This document shows, one piece after another, positions 15,472 through 24,682 of a stretch of DNA of 64,000 nucleotides. The notes beneath the pieces were generated by a model. It was not told the DNA's origin. It did no database searches and saw only the letters and a program-made list of their open reading frames with translations. This DNA comes from Marinobacter maritimus (GTDB lineage Bacteria; Pseudomonadota; Gammaproteobacteria; Pseudomonadales; Oleiphilaceae): positions 310,001 to 374,000 of the forward strand of contig NZ_VCGW01000001.1 in assembly GCF_007671675.1 (NCBI RefSeq). The letters run 5' to 3'. Made by a program: the position numbers and the translations under genes. The number at the start of each line of letters is the position of its first letter. The stretch's first letter is position 1.

Positions 15472-17832
15472 TTATACAGGGGCTTTTGCAGGAGCGCCAT
15501 GGGCGTATTGTTCCAGTACTGCCCGTAGCATTTCAATATTGACAGGCTTGGCGACAAATGAATCCATCCCGGCCCGACGGCAGCGCTCCTCATCCTCTTC
15601 CATAGCGCTGGCGGTAAGAGCGACGACTGGCACCCGTGGTCGCTTGCGGGCTTCTTCCCAGGCGCGCAGGCGCCGGGTGGCCTCAAAGCCGTCCATTCTG
15701 GGCATCATGCAGTCCATAAATATCAAATCAAAAGGGTGCCATTGCCACAAGCTGGATGCAGCCTCACCATCATTTGCCGTCATCACATCACACCCCAGTT
15801 TCTCCAGCAGCCTTCGGGTCAACGTCCGGTTTACCGGGTTATCTTCGACCAATAACACTTTCATACGGCGGGAGGTGAGCTCACGGCGCTTTTCAGTATC
15901 ATCGCTGGTTTGCAGGGAGAACCGGGTAAGGAAGCACCGATCTTCCTTTGTGGCGTCTTCGAACAGTTGGTTCAGAATGGGGCTCAGGCAAGATTCCCGC
16001 AGGGACTTGCTGAGAAAGGCATCCGCCCCGGCCTGGCGGAAATGCTCGGCATCGCCACGCTGCGGGTTGGATGAGAGAATCAACAGACGCATATCCGCCC
16101 ATAGAGGGTTGCTGCGCACCTGGCGGCATAGCAGATCGCTGTCCATATCCGGCAAAAAGCCGTCGAGGATAATCGCGTCAAATGGCTCCTGGCTGTCGAA
16201 CGCCAGGCGTAACGATGTCAGGGCCTCTCCGGCGGATTTGACAGCCTCGATGTGGACATCATGGCGCGACAGCATTTCCAGCGTAATTTTACGGGACAGC
16301 TCGTAGGAATCGGCTACCAGCACGCGCTTGCCCTTCAACATGCGCGTATCCGGGCGCATGCGCGATCCACTCTCGGGCGCTGCGGGCAGCGTCAGTTCAA
16401 TCCAGAATGTAGAACCTTCGCCGGGCCGGCTTTCCAGATCCAGAGAGCCTTGCATCAGATTGACCAGCTGGCGACAGATGGTCAGCCCCAGCCCGGCACC
16501 GGGCAGCTGGCGCTGGAATCTCTGGCCCAGCTGCACATAAGGCTCGTACACCAGCGGGACGTCTTCCGGATTTATACCAATGCCAGTGTCTTCAACCGCC
16601 AGACGCAAACGAACCTTCTCATCCCGACGCCCTAACACCTCAATACTGATCAGCACATGCCCGGAATCTGTAAATTTGATCGCGTTGGAAACGAGATTCA
16701 GCAACACCTGGCGAATCCGCACCGGGTCACCCCGAAGGGCCCAAGGCAGCTCCTCGTCAATGCGTAACTCCAGTGCCAGCCCTTTTTCCCGTGCCCGGTC
16801 GCCCAGCATGTGTACCAGGTCGTTGAGGGTTTCCCGCAGATCGAAAGGAATGTCCTCAAGTACAAGCTTTTCAGCTTCCATGCTGGAAATGTCCAGCAGG
16901 TCGTTGATGATGGCAGAAAGGCTTTCAGAGGCGCTGAGCAGGGTGTGTACGTACTCGCTTTGCTCCTGGTCAAGTGGCGTGTCAGTCAGCAGATTGGCGT
17001 ACCCGAGAACAGACTGCAGGGGCGTACGCAGCTCGTGGCTTACATTCGCGAGAAACTGGTTTTTTGCGCGGTTGGCTCGTATCGCCTCATCCCGCTCACC
17101 CTGGGATTGGAGGGTGGTTTGCCGGAGTGATCGGGTATCTTCCAGAATCTGAAGCCGCATCTTGTTTAGCGCCTGCTCAAGCTCTGAAAGCTCATCCGGG
17201 TGTTTGGGAGGCCTGCGCTTCAACTTGAGAGGGTCCACCAGCGCATCCAGGTTCAGCCGCGCAGCGTAGTCTGCCATGGATTCCATATGGCGAGAGAGGG
17301 TGAGGCGCACGATGACCACAAGCCCCAGCGTGCCCAGCATCACAACAATTGACTGAAACAGCAGGTTAATCAGTGCACTGTTGCGTAGCTCCGAATAGAC
17401 CTGCTCAACCGATGAGGTGATCGTAAGCGTGCCCATGTCTTCCGGGCCACGGAAAGTTGAGCGATTGAATATCAACGGGAAGGTTTGCGAAATAACACGG
17501 CCTTCCGGGTAGCCGCCGGTACTGAACTCCTCACCGGTGGAGGTCACGACTCTGGCGTAGTGAATGGCCTCTACCGCTCGCATGTCATCCAGGCTATTGG
17601 CCACCTCGCTGAAATTCATCAGCCAGATGTTGTTGCTCATACTGCCGGAGACCAGCCCTGCGGCGCGTTGCTGGGTCTCCTGAAGATCAGATTTTCGGCG
17701 TTCAAACTCACCGATCATTTGCACGCCGGTGGCAACCAGAGAAATAACCAGGCTGAACAGCAGCACATACACAAGCAGCCGCATTGCCAGCGGCCGGATA
17801 CCCATGCGCGTGAAAAACCGATTTGAGAGCAA
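15472..17832 (-). CDS. Hybrid sensor histidine kinase with two receiver domains
   Basis: 786 residues. A transmembrane segment at about 17-38, a periplasmic sensor region of about 110 residues and a second membrane segment near 155-178 lead to a HAMP-like linker. The HisKA domain has the phospho-acceptor in FLANVSHELRTP (His266), then HATPase motifs (LLNLVSNAIKFT, DTGIGI, GAGLGLTICRQL). Two receiver domains follow: about 500-620 (ILDGFLPDMD) and about 655-775 (LIFMDCMMPRMDG). No Hpt domain is present, so a separate phosphotransfer protein is expected. Layout is BarA-like but without Hpt. No response regulator is adjacent. Confidence 0.9.
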   Translation of the reverse strand: MLSNRFFTRMGIRPLAMRLLVYVLLFSLVISLVATGVQMIGEFERRKSDLQETQQRAAGLVSGSMSNNIWLMNFSEVANSLDDMRAVEAIHYARVVTSTGEEFSTGGYPEGRVISQTFPLIFNRSTFRGPEDMGTLTITSSVEQVYSELRNSALINLLFQSIVVMLGTLGLVVIVRLTLSRHMESMADYAARLNLDALVDPLKLKRRPPKHPDELSELEQALNKMRLQILEDTRSLRQTTLQSQGERDEAIRANRAKNQFLANVSHELRTPLQSVLGYANLLTDTPLDQEQSEYVHTLLSASESLSAIINDLLDISSMEAEKLVLEDIPFDLRETLNDLVHMLGDRAREKGLALELRIDEELPWALRGDPVRIRQVLLNLVSNAIKFTDSGHVLISIEVLGRRDEKVRLRLAVEDTGIGINPEDVPLVYEPYVQLGQRFQRQLPGAGLGLTICRQLVNLMQGSLDLESRPGEGSTFWIELTLPAAPESGSRMRPDTRMLKGKRVLVADSYELSRKITLEMLSRHDVHIEAVKSAGEALTSLRLAFDSQEPFDAIILDGFLPDMDSDLLCRQVRSNPLWADMRLLILSSNPQRGDAEHFRQAGADAFLSKSLRESCLSPILNQLFEDATKEDRCFLTRFSLQTSDDTEKRRELTSRRMKVLLVEDNPVNRTLTRRLLEKLGCDVMTANDGEAASSLWQWHPFDLIFMDCMMPRMDGFEATRRLRAWEEARKRPRVPVVALTASAMEEDEERCRRAGMDSFVAKPVNIEMLRAVLEQYAHGAPAKAPV

Positions 17833-17875
17833 TGCACAAATTCCCTGTGTCGACTACTAAATCACCAACGGAAGT

Positions 17876-18619
17876 CTAACAGACCGTCAGCACTTCGACA
17901 CGTTTCTGTGAATGATCATTCATAAACCGGAATCGCACGTTCAGATCATAAAGGTGCGCTCCGTAAATACGCTCCTCATCACGGCCCCTGCGAAAGGAAG
18001 GGCGAGGGTCGTAACTCACAATATCCGTTATGAGAAGCTTCAGGTCCGGATACTGCTCTGGTGGCAGGTTGGCAAGCTGCGCCTCGGCTTCTGGCAGAAA
18101 AGCGACTTCCAGGCGCTCGGTAGTCGCCGATTCAGCCCAGCCCAGCCCTGCATCCGGTATCGAATCGGCAAACGGCAGATAAGGTTTGATATCCAGAATC
18201 GGCGTGCCCTCAATCAAATCGTGATCGCTTATCTGCAGAGCCAGTTGGCCGTCTTTGCGCACAAGGCCCTCGTTACGGACTACGGATAGCCCGAGGCTGT
18301 TTGGCCGGAACGGTGAACGGCTGGCGAATACGCCCATTTTCTGGTTTCCACCCAGGCGAGGTGGCCGAACCACCGGTCGCCACTCTGCCCGCACGGCTTC
18401 GTGAAACTGGAAAATCAGCCAGAGATGGCTGGCGGTTTCCAGACCCCGAAAAGCATCTTCCCGGTCATAGGGTGGCTGGATAATCAGGTCGGCTCTGGCG
18501 TAGCGAGTGAGGCCTGGTTGGCGGGGCACTCCAAATTTGTCTTTGAAGCATGAACGAGTAATAGCGATGGGTGTAAGCGCCAAGGCGTCTGAGGCAGGAA
18601 TAGAGTGGTGTCTGGGCAT
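17876..18619 (-). CDS. trmO: tRNA (N6-threonylcarbamoyladenosine-37) methyltransferase TrmO
   Basis: 247 residues from ATG 18619 (E. coli TrmO has 235). An upstream in-frame start at 18655 lies inside a hairpin repeat; 18619 has an AGGAC-type ribosome site. Diagnostic strings are KFGVPRQPGLTR, GLETASHLWLIFQFH, RPPRLGGNQKMGVFASRSPF and DIKPYLPFADSIPDA. TrmO uses SAM to methylate t6A37 in a Thr tRNA, tuning decoding. The tail DPRPSFRRGRDEERIYG is also family-typical. Confidence 0.93.
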   Translation of the reverse strand: MPRHHSIPASDALALTPIAITRSCFKDKFGVPRQPGLTRYARADLIIQPPYDREDAFRGLETASHLWLIFQFHEAVRAEWRPVVRPPRLGGNQKMGVFASRSPFRPNSLGLSVVRNEGLVRKDGQLALQISDHDLIEGTPILDIKPYLPFADSIPDAGLGWAESATTERLEVAFLPEAEAQLANLPPEQYPDLKLLITDIVSYDPRPSFRRGRDEERIYGAHLYDLNVRFRFMNDHSQKRVEVLTVC

Positions 18620-18644
18620 GGGTCCTGGTTCGAACTCCGTGGTT

Positions 18645-18687
18645 GAGGCCTGCAAGCGGTTCCCGGAAGGCCCCGCTTGCAGGCCTC
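18645..18687. repeat. Hairpin element between trmO and the upstream gene
   Basis: Perfect 15-bp stem (GAGGCCTGCAAGCGG at 18645-18659 with 18673-18687) and a 13-base loop containing TTCCCGGAAGG. The stem-loop junction contains GCGGTTCCCGGAAG (18656-18669), identical to the core of the repeat at 1269-1282. Probably a terminator-like palindrome for the upstream minus-strand gene, without a T-tract. Confidence 0.65.
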
Positions 18688-18701
18688 CTCAGATTTGGGA
18701 G

Positions 18702-19823
18702 TTAGAAGTCGGGGTTAATGCTACCGGAAAAGAACATCTCTACGCGAAAAAGAACGGAGCCCTGATCTTTGAAGCTCTTCTCTCTCGGAAAGGTGAGTGC
18801 AGGTATAAGCTCTGCGAACAGCCAATCGCTGTGGAGCCTGTAGCGCCAGGTAAGGTCAACAAACGCCGAAGTTGTTCGCCAGCCTGGTTTGCTCTCGCCG
18901 AGAACGCCCACGCGCGGATTGAGTGTTGAGCGATTGTTCAGGCGCTTATAGGTACTGAAAATCTGCGAAGCAACAAATTCGCTGTCGTTATGCACCCATT
19001 CAAGCTCAGAAGAAGTCCAGAAACGCCAGCCGTTGCCAACATCCCGGCTAGCGCTGAACCAGGTGCGGGCACCCCAGCCATCCTGGTGATAGTAGTAAAA
19101 ACGTTGCTGTGCTCGAAAGGCCCAGTCTTCGTTTGCTTTCCAGTATTTTTCCGCCGTTGCCCGCCAGAAGGCATCCGGCGGAAAGTGCAGGCGGGCGCCT
19201 ATGTCGTTAGACAGGTTAATGGCGTCTCCGATTTGCGAGAGATACCGCAAAGCGCCTGTTGCCGTGCCTGTTGTGCGGTCTGGTTCCGTCAATTGTCGAT
19301 CGCGCTGGCGTTCTTCGAGGGGAATAAGCTCGTCGCTTTCGCTTTCGATAACCAGTCGCAGTTTGCGCTTTGTGGTTGGTATGTCCAGTCGAAACTTGAT
19401 CTCTGGCTCGAATTGGGCCGGGGCGCCGTATTCGGATTCGGTGGCAAAGCCGAGGCGCAGGTAGCTCTCGTTATTCGGGAGGCTGTGGCTCTCACCGGAG
19501 AGCGTTCGGTCGGCCCAGTTCCCAAGGGACTGGACTTTTGGGCCCTGAAGACGCTCCTGGCGCAGGATGAAGTTGCTGAAACCCATCCAGTAGGAGTCCC
19601 TCGGCTCCGCCCAGTACTCATCCGGATCAAACGTGTAGAATGACGGTGGCAGTTTCGCAGGCACCAGGGTGTCGGTTATAGAGTGTTCCTGAACCTTGAA
19701 TACTGGCTCAATGCCGTAACTGCTTGTGCTGATAAAAAGGAGCAAGGCTGTAACTGTTAGAGCAAAAGCCGAACCCTGCCTCAAACGGAGCTGATCAACC
19801 AAAGTCCACCATGAACCTTTCAT
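18702..19823 (-). CDS. Exported protein of unknown function, possibly outer-membrane
   Basis: 373 residues from ATG 19823, chosen because MKGSWW is followed after some 15 residues by a signal-like stretch (AFALTVTALLLFISTSSYG). In-frame codons run up to 19874 within coaE. The mature part contains many aromatic/charged alternating segments (NWAFRAQQRFYYYHQDGWG, WRYRLHSDWLFAELIP) and ends FFSGSINPDF with a terminal Phe, suggesting a beta-barrel. I recognise no named family. It overlaps the end of coaE by 29 bases in another frame, so it is probably cotranscribed with coaE. Confidence 0.7.
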   Translation of the reverse strand: MKGSWWTLVDQLRLRQGSAFALTVTALLLFISTSSYGIEPVFKVQEHSITDTLVPAKLPPSFYTFDPDEYWAEPRDSYWMGFSNFILRQERLQGPKVQSLGNWADRTLSGESHSLPNNESYLRLGFATESEYGAPAQFEPEIKFRLDIPTTKRKLRLVIESESDELIPLEERQRDRQLTEPDRTTGTATGALRYLSQIGDAINLSNDIGARLHFPPDAFWRATAEKYWKANEDWAFRAQQRFYYYHQDGWGARTWFSASRDVGNGWRFWTSSELEWVHNDSEFVASQIFSTYKRLNNRSTLNPRVGVLGESKPGWRTTSAFVDLTWRYRLHSDWLFAELIPALTFPREKSFKDQGSVLFRVEMFFSGSINPDF

Positions 19824-20394
19824 GCAATGCGCGAACCTCGGCTGCAACGTTTTCTTTGGGCTGGTTGTTATCAATTACGGCACTTGCTTTGCTGATGCGC
19901 TGCTCGCGGGGCATTTGAGCAGCGATAATTCGCTCAACTTGCTCCCGGGAGTTGGTATCCCGGGCCATGGTGCGCGCAATTTGAACATCAACAGGAACAT
20001 CCACCACCAGCACTTGTTCAACCAGTTTGTTCTGGTCGGTTTCCAGCAGCAGGGGAGACACTAACAGAACGTAAGGCAAAGTATAATCGGTGGGATGAAG
20101 CTGGCGAATAAGTTCCTCACGGATGACCGGGTGCAACAGGCTCTCAAGCCACACACGCTGCTCCGGCTGCTCAAATACAATCTGCCGAAGGCGTGCTCTA
20201 TCGAGTGCTCCGTCGTCTGTGAGAATGTCCTGCCCGAAGTGATCGGCAATAGCAGTCAACGCAGGCATTCCCGGCTCAACCACTTCGCGGGCGACATCGT
20301 CCGCATCCACCCAGTGCACGCCCAAAGCGCCAAACTGACGCGCGACCGTGGATTTGCCAGACCCGATACCGCCTGTAAGCCCGATAATGCTCAT
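19795..20394 (-). CDS. coaE: Dephospho-CoA kinase
   Basis: 199 residues from ATG 20394. A TTG at 20406 is in frame but overlaps the pilD stop and would place four residues ahead of the conserved start MSIIGLTGGIGSGKST (P-loop at residues 8-15). CoaE phosphorylates dephospho-CoA in the last step of coenzyme A synthesis. The VDADDVAREVVEPG segment is family-typical. It follows pilD by 8 bases, the common pilBCD-coaE order of pseudomonads and relatives. Confidence 0.95.
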   Translation of the reverse strand: MSIIGLTGGIGSGKSTVARQFGALGVHWVDADDVAREVVEPGMPALTAIADHFGQDILTDDGALDRARLRQIVFEQPEQRVWLESLLHPVIREELIRQLHPTDYTLPYVLLVSPLLLETDQNKLVEQVLVVDVPVDVQIARTMARDTNSREQVERIIAAQMPREQRISKASAVIDNNQPKENVAAEVRALHERFMVDFG

Positions 20395-20402
20395 CTGATG
20401 CT

Positions 20403-21278
20403 TCAAATCCCTAACAGCCCGTCCCAGAATTCCTGAATCTCAACGCCAAACCACAAACACAACAACCCGGCAGCGGCAAGGTAGGGGCCAAACGGAATGG
20501 GCACTTCACGGCCATGCTTCTTGAAGACCATCAGGCTGATACCCACTACCGCACCCACTACGGAAGACAACAGAATCACTGCGGGCAACAACTCCCACCC
20601 CAGCCAGGCGCCCAGAGCGGCCAGCAGCTTGAAATCACCGTGGCCCATGCCTTCCTTGCCGGTGGCAAGCTTGAACAACCAGTAAACAGACCAGAGGGAA
20701 AGGTAACCAAAAACCGCGCCCAGGAAAGCGCTGTTAAAATCGCCCAGATATCCGAAATAGCTCAACATCAATCCGAGCCACATTAAGGGCAGGGTGATGC
20801 TGTCTGGCAGAAGCTGGGTATCGAAATCGATCACGGTCAGGGCGACTAGTGCCCAAACCAGCAACAGAGTTAGCAATGTCGACTCTGAAGGGCCCCCAAC
20901 CACTAAAGTGATCACGGAAAACAGAGCCGTTACCGCTTCAATTACCGGGTAGCGAATCGAAATATGCGCCTTACAACTGCCACACTTGCCGCCAAGAAGC
21001 AGGTAGCTGATCACCGGGATATTCTCCCAGGCTCGGATTTTATGGCCGCAGGAAGGGCAGGTAGAGGCTGGCCTGGAAAGGGTTATGCGTTCTTCCTGTT
21101 TATGCTGAGCTTCGGGAATCTCAAGAAACGCCTCGCACTGGCATCGCCAATCCTGATGCATCATCTTCGGCAGGCGGAGGATAACAACGTTCAGGAAGCT
21201 ACCGATGCATAACGAAACGAATATTACAGTGAGGTATAGAAGCCAGGGACTTGAAAGGAAAACGTTTAATGTGGACAT
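20403..21278 (-). CDS. pilD: Type IV prepilin leader peptidase / N-methyltransferase
   Basis: 291 residues, polytopic inner-membrane aspartyl protease that cleaves type IV prepilins after Gly and N-methylates the new Phe. The cytoplasmic loop has the paired CxxC zinc motifs (CPSCGHKI and CGSCKAHI). The two catalytic Asp lie in TVIDFDTQLLPD and GHGDFKLLAALGAW. It acts on both pilins in this window. Directly upstream is a GC-rich hairpin separating it from pilC. Confidence 0.96.
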   Translation of the reverse strand: MSTLNVFLSSPWLLYLTVIFVSLCIGSFLNVVILRLPKMMHQDWRCQCEAFLEIPEAQHKQEERITLSRPASTCPSCGHKIRAWENIPVISYLLLGGKCGSCKAHISIRYPVIEAVTALFSVITLVVGGPSESTLLTLLLVWALVALTVIDFDTQLLPDSITLPLMWLGLMLSYFGYLGDFNSAFLGAVFGYLSLWSVYWLFKLATGKEGMGHGDFKLLAALGAWLGWELLPAVILLSSVVGAVVGISLMVFKKHGREVPIPFGPYLAAAGLLCLWFGVEIQEFWDGLLGI

Positions 21279-21309
21279 TCAAAAGCTCTAAGTGATTCTT
21301 TATTTCTCT

Positions 21310-21342
21310 CCCGCCCCTCTCCCCCAGTGGGAGAGGGGCGGG
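21310..21342. repeat. GC-rich palindromic repeat between pilC and pilD
   Basis: Perfect 14-bp stem CCCGCCCCTCTCCC (21310-21323) with 21329-21342 and a 5-base loop. The CCCCTCTCCC / GGGAGAGGGG core also occurs within rfbB at 39631-39655, so this is a copy of a dispersed repeat. It may weaken transcription from pilC into pilD. Confidence 0.8.
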
Positions 21343-21350
21343 GCGGAAAC

Positions 21351-22571
21351 CTACCCAACAACCTGCCCCATCTGGAAGATCGGAAGGTACATAGCAATAA
21401 TCAATCCACCCACAAGAACACCCAAAACAGCCATAATCATCGGTTCCATCAGTGCAGTAAGGTTATCCACCATGTCATCAACCACACCCTCATAATGTTC
21501 CGCGACCTTCTCCAGCATCTCATCCAGGTTACCGGATTCCTCACCAATAGCCGTCAACTGCACGGCCATCACCGGAAAAATATCCTGCTGTCGCATGGAT
21601 GCCTGCAGTTGGGTACCGCTGGAGACATCGTTTTTGATGCGTTGAATGGCATCCCGATAAACTGCGTTGCCGGTGGCGCCGGCGACAGAATCCAAGGCGT
21701 CTACAAGGGGAACACCCGCAGCAAAGGTCGTGGACAAAACCCGCCCGAATTTGGCGACGGCTGACTTGTCTATGATCTCGCCCATAATTGGTAGTTTAAG
21801 GACATATTTGTCCACAAAATCCGAAAATTTCTGGGACCGGCGATTTGCTTCCTTGAATAGGAAAATCGCACCCACAATACCCAGCAATACCACAAACCAC
21901 CAGGATTGCATCCATTCAGAGAGTCGCACAACCATCTGGGTGAATACTGGAAGCTCAGCGCCAAAGCCCTGAAATAGACTTTCAAACTGCGGAACAACTT
22001 TTACCAAAAGAATTGCGGTAACAACTATTGCAACGACGACAACCGCTATAGGGTAGGTCATCGCCTTTTTTACTTTCTTCTTCAGCAGTTCGGTTTTTTC
22101 TAGGTAGGTGGCGATACGGTCCAGCATCTTCTCCAACGCACCAGCTTTCTCGCCAGAATCCACCAGGTTGCAGTAAAGGTCGTCAAAGTGCTTCGGATGT
22201 TTGCGAAGCGCCCCGGCAAAACTGGTACCGGAAGCAATGTCATTGCGGATAGCCATTACGAGATCTTGCAGCCCTTTGTTCTCGAGGCCGTCAGTAACAA
22301 TGTCAAAGCTCTGAACCAGCGGCACACCGGCTTTCATCATCGTCGCCAGCTGCCTCGTGAGCATAGCAATATCAAAAGGTGTGATCTTTTTGCTGCCCCC
22401 AAACAATGGCTTGGGCTTTTTCTTGACCTTATCGGGGATGATGCCCTGTTTACGTAGCTGGGCTTTTACCAAGGCCAGGTTAGAGCCGGCAAGCTCGCCT
22501 TTGGACTTGTTGCCTTTTCGGTCTTTGCCTTCCCAGATGTACGATTCCAGCTTTTGCGCTTTCTCTGCCAT
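21351..22571 (-). CDS. pilC: Type IV pilus inner-membrane platform protein
   Basis: 406 residues, standard for PilC/GspF. Two T2SSF domains each carry a cytoplasmic helical bundle followed by membrane helices: MLTRQLATMMKAGVPLVQSF in the first copy and KFGRVLSTTFAAGVPLVDAL in the second. Hydrophobic segments are near 175-200, 225-240 and the C-terminus (MIMAVLGVLVGGLIIAMYL). PilC anchors the PilB/PilT motor at the inner membrane. It begins 2 bases after the pilB stop. Confidence 0.96.
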   Translation of the reverse strand: MAEKAQKLESYIWEGKDRKGNKSKGELAGSNLALVKAQLRKQGIIPDKVKKKPKPLFGGSKKITPFDIAMLTRQLATMMKAGVPLVQSFDIVTDGLENKGLQDLVMAIRNDIASGTSFAGALRKHPKHFDDLYCNLVDSGEKAGALEKMLDRIATYLEKTELLKKKVKKAMTYPIAVVVVAIVVTAILLVKVVPQFESLFQGFGAELPVFTQMVVRLSEWMQSWWFVVLLGIVGAIFLFKEANRRSQKFSDFVDKYVLKLPIMGEIIDKSAVAKFGRVLSTTFAAGVPLVDALDSVAGATGNAVYRDAIQRIKNDVSSGTQLQASMRQQDIFPVMAVQLTAIGEESGNLDEMLEKVAEHYEGVVDDMVDNLTALMEPMIMAVLGVLVGGLIIAMYLPIFQMGQVVG

Positions 22572-22573
22572 GC

Positions 22574-24289
22574 TTAATCCTTCGTCACGCGGTTGGCTTC
22601 CTCAAGACTGGTCACGCCCTCAATCACTTTCATAAGTGCTGATTGGCGTAAATTCCGGAAGCCTTCTGCCTGAGCCTGCTGTGCAATTTTAATGGAGCTG
22701 GCTTCTTCCATAATCATGCTGGCCAGCTTTTCGGTAACCTTGACCACCTCGTAAATACCGACGCGGCCTTTATATCCATTATTGCATTTATCACAGCCCT
22801 TTGGGTGGTACAACTTGAACCCTGTATCAATTTGTTCCTGTGTGAACCCCTCGGTCAAAAGCACGTCTTTTGGAACGTCACCGGGCTGTTTGCACGAACT
22901 GCACAGGCGTCGGCCTAGGCGCTGGGCAATAATCAGGCTTACCGACGTGGCAATGTTAAACGCGGGGACGCCCATATTCATCATCCGGGTCAGCGTTTCT
23001 GCAGCGCTGTTGGTGTGCAGGGTAGAGAGTACCAGGTGTCCGGTCTGTGCCGCCTTGATGGCAATATTGGCTGTTTCAAGGTCCCGAATCTCACCCACCA
23101 TGATCACGTCAGGATCCTGACGAAGGAATGCCCGCAGTGCTTCTGCGAATCCCAAGCCAACCCGGTTGTTCACGTTGACTTGGTTGATGCCCTCAAGGTT
23201 AATCTCAGCAGGGTCCTCAGCCGTGGAAATATTGATGTCTGCTGTGTTGAGAATATTCAAGCCTGTATACAAAGATACTGTTTTACCTGAACCTGTGGGG
23301 CCTGTAACCAGAACCATGCCCTGTGGTTGAGCAAGTGCATCCATATACAGTTTCTTCTGATCTTCCTCGTAGCCCAGCGCGTCAATGCCCAGTTTTGCCT
23401 GGCTAGGGTCAAGAATTCGAAGAACGATTTTCTCGCCCCAGAGCGTCGGTAAGGTGTTTACACGGAAGTCGATGGCCTTGGTCTTGGACAGCTTCATCTT
23501 GATCCGGCCATCCTGGGGAACGCGCCGCTCGGAAATGTCCAGTTGCGCCATGATCTTTACACGCGCAGAAATTTTGGGTGCCAGCTTAATGGAGGGGCGC
23601 GACATCTCCTTCAAAATGCCGTCTGTCCGGTATCGAACTCTATAGATTTTTTCGTAAGGTTCGAAATGCACATCTGAGGCGCCCCCACGAATGGCGTCCA
23701 AAAGCATCTTATTAACATATTTTACAATTGGCGCATCATCTACATCGCTCGCTGAAACGGCTCCGTCATCTTCCTGCTCGCCGCCCTCAGTTTCCACGCC
23801 CTCCAAATCGGCATCATCCAGATCGCCCATGCTGGTGTCGTGAGACTCCAGGTACTTGTCGATAGCTTCACGGAGCTTGGCGTCGTCAACCAGAATGGGG
23901 TCGGTGCTCAGGCCGGTGTTGAACTTGATTTCGTCCAGCGCCTGAATGTTCGTGGGGTCGGAAACCGCAATGAAAAGCCTGTTGCCTCGCTTGTATAGTG
24001 GAAGTGCGTTGTGTTTCCGCACCAGCTTCTCGTCAACCACCTTGTCCGGCATCATCTCCGGAAGAAACGCCGAGAGATCCAGAACAGAAACCCCGAATTC
24101 CATTGCAGCGGAAAAGGCCAGTTTTGAGCTGTCTGCCAGCTTGTTCTGGGTAAGGTAGGTGATCAGTGGAATACGGTTCTGAGACGCCTGAACAAACGCG
24201 TCCTTGGCGACCGTCTCATCAAGAAGCCCGTCATCCACAAAGCGCCGAGCGAGCCCGGTAAGCGTGATATTACTTTGGTTAGTAGCCAT
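22574..24289 (-). CDS. pilB: Type IV pilus assembly ATPase
   Basis: 571 residues. An N-terminal MshE_N/T2SSE_N domain precedes the secretion ATPase: Walker A GPTGSGKTVSLYTG (about residue 330), Asp box, Walker B-like VIMVGEIRDLETANIA and a His box HLVLSTLHTNSAAET. The tetracysteine zinc motif is CSSCKQPG and CDKCNNGYKGR. PilB powers pilus extension. It is the first gene of the minus-strand pilBCD-coaE unit, divergent from pilA. Confidence 0.97.
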   Translation of the reverse strand: MATNQSNITLTGLARRFVDDGLLDETVAKDAFVQASQNRIPLITYLTQNKLADSSKLAFSAAMEFGVSVLDLSAFLPEMMPDKVVDEKLVRKHNALPLYKRGNRLFIAVSDPTNIQALDEIKFNTGLSTDPILVDDAKLREAIDKYLESHDTSMGDLDDADLEGVETEGGEQEDDGAVSASDVDDAPIVKYVNKMLLDAIRGGASDVHFEPYEKIYRVRYRTDGILKEMSRPSIKLAPKISARVKIMAQLDISERRVPQDGRIKMKLSKTKAIDFRVNTLPTLWGEKIVLRILDPSQAKLGIDALGYEEDQKKLYMDALAQPQGMVLVTGPTGSGKTVSLYTGLNILNTADINISTAEDPAEINLEGINQVNVNNRVGLGFAEALRAFLRQDPDVIMVGEIRDLETANIAIKAAQTGHLVLSTLHTNSAAETLTRMMNMGVPAFNIATSVSLIIAQRLGRRLCSSCKQPGDVPKDVLLTEGFTQEQIDTGFKLYHPKGCDKCNNGYKGRVGIYEVVKVTEKLASMIMEEASSIKIAQQAQAEGFRNLRQSALMKVIEGVTSLEEANRVTKD

Positions 24290-24682
24290 AAACTGAGTAA
24301 AGAATGCCGCCTAAGTGACTGAAAATGGGTTTTGTCGATTGAAGAGTTTAGATGGCTGGCTTAGGTTTGGAAAGGCGTGTGACTAATTTGCGGACTCCAA
24401 TTGAGATTGGTTAGACAAACAAAAGTGAGTAGGAAGGGGTGGTGTGTGACAAATTTTGTCACCGAATGACGGGGAGCGGCTCTGTAGTCATCGTGCTGAC
24501 ATGTTGCGTTAGGTGTGATGATGTATTGTAGGCTCTTGATTGATAATGCTTTGATACTATTTTTGTTAGTTGGCATGAGGAGTGCTTGGGGCTATTCAGG
24601 CTCAAGAAAACCGGTTGCGGGGCAAGGCTCCACCGGCCCCGGGCCAATTCGAGTTGATCAACGACAATCATAGAGGTCGAAT
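24290..24682. other. Divergent pilB-pilA intergenic region
   Basis: 393 bases without a believable gene. It holds the sigma-54 promoter of pilA at 24570-24588, the roughly 85-base pilA leader and, at the left end, the pilB leader. The AT-rich stretch 24300-24570 would be the place for PilR activator sites, but I could not assign any. Confidence 0.6.
24570..24588 (+). promoter_or_regulatory. Sigma-54 (RpoN) promoter of pilA
   Basis: TTGGCATGAGGAGTGCTTG carries the -24 GG (24572-24573) and -12 GC (24584-24585) separated by exactly 10 bases, as required for RpoN. Predicted start is near 24597, giving a leader of about 85 bases. pilA genes of Pseudomonas and relatives are RpoN- and PilR-dependent. 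The PilR/PilS genes are not in this window. Confidence 0.75.

Noticed and set aside
18601-18640. T-loop-like GGTTCGAACTCC at 18629, suggesting a tRNA
   Set aside because: No acceptor, D-arm or anticodon stem can be built around it, and the bases are explained by the trmO start region and hairpin.
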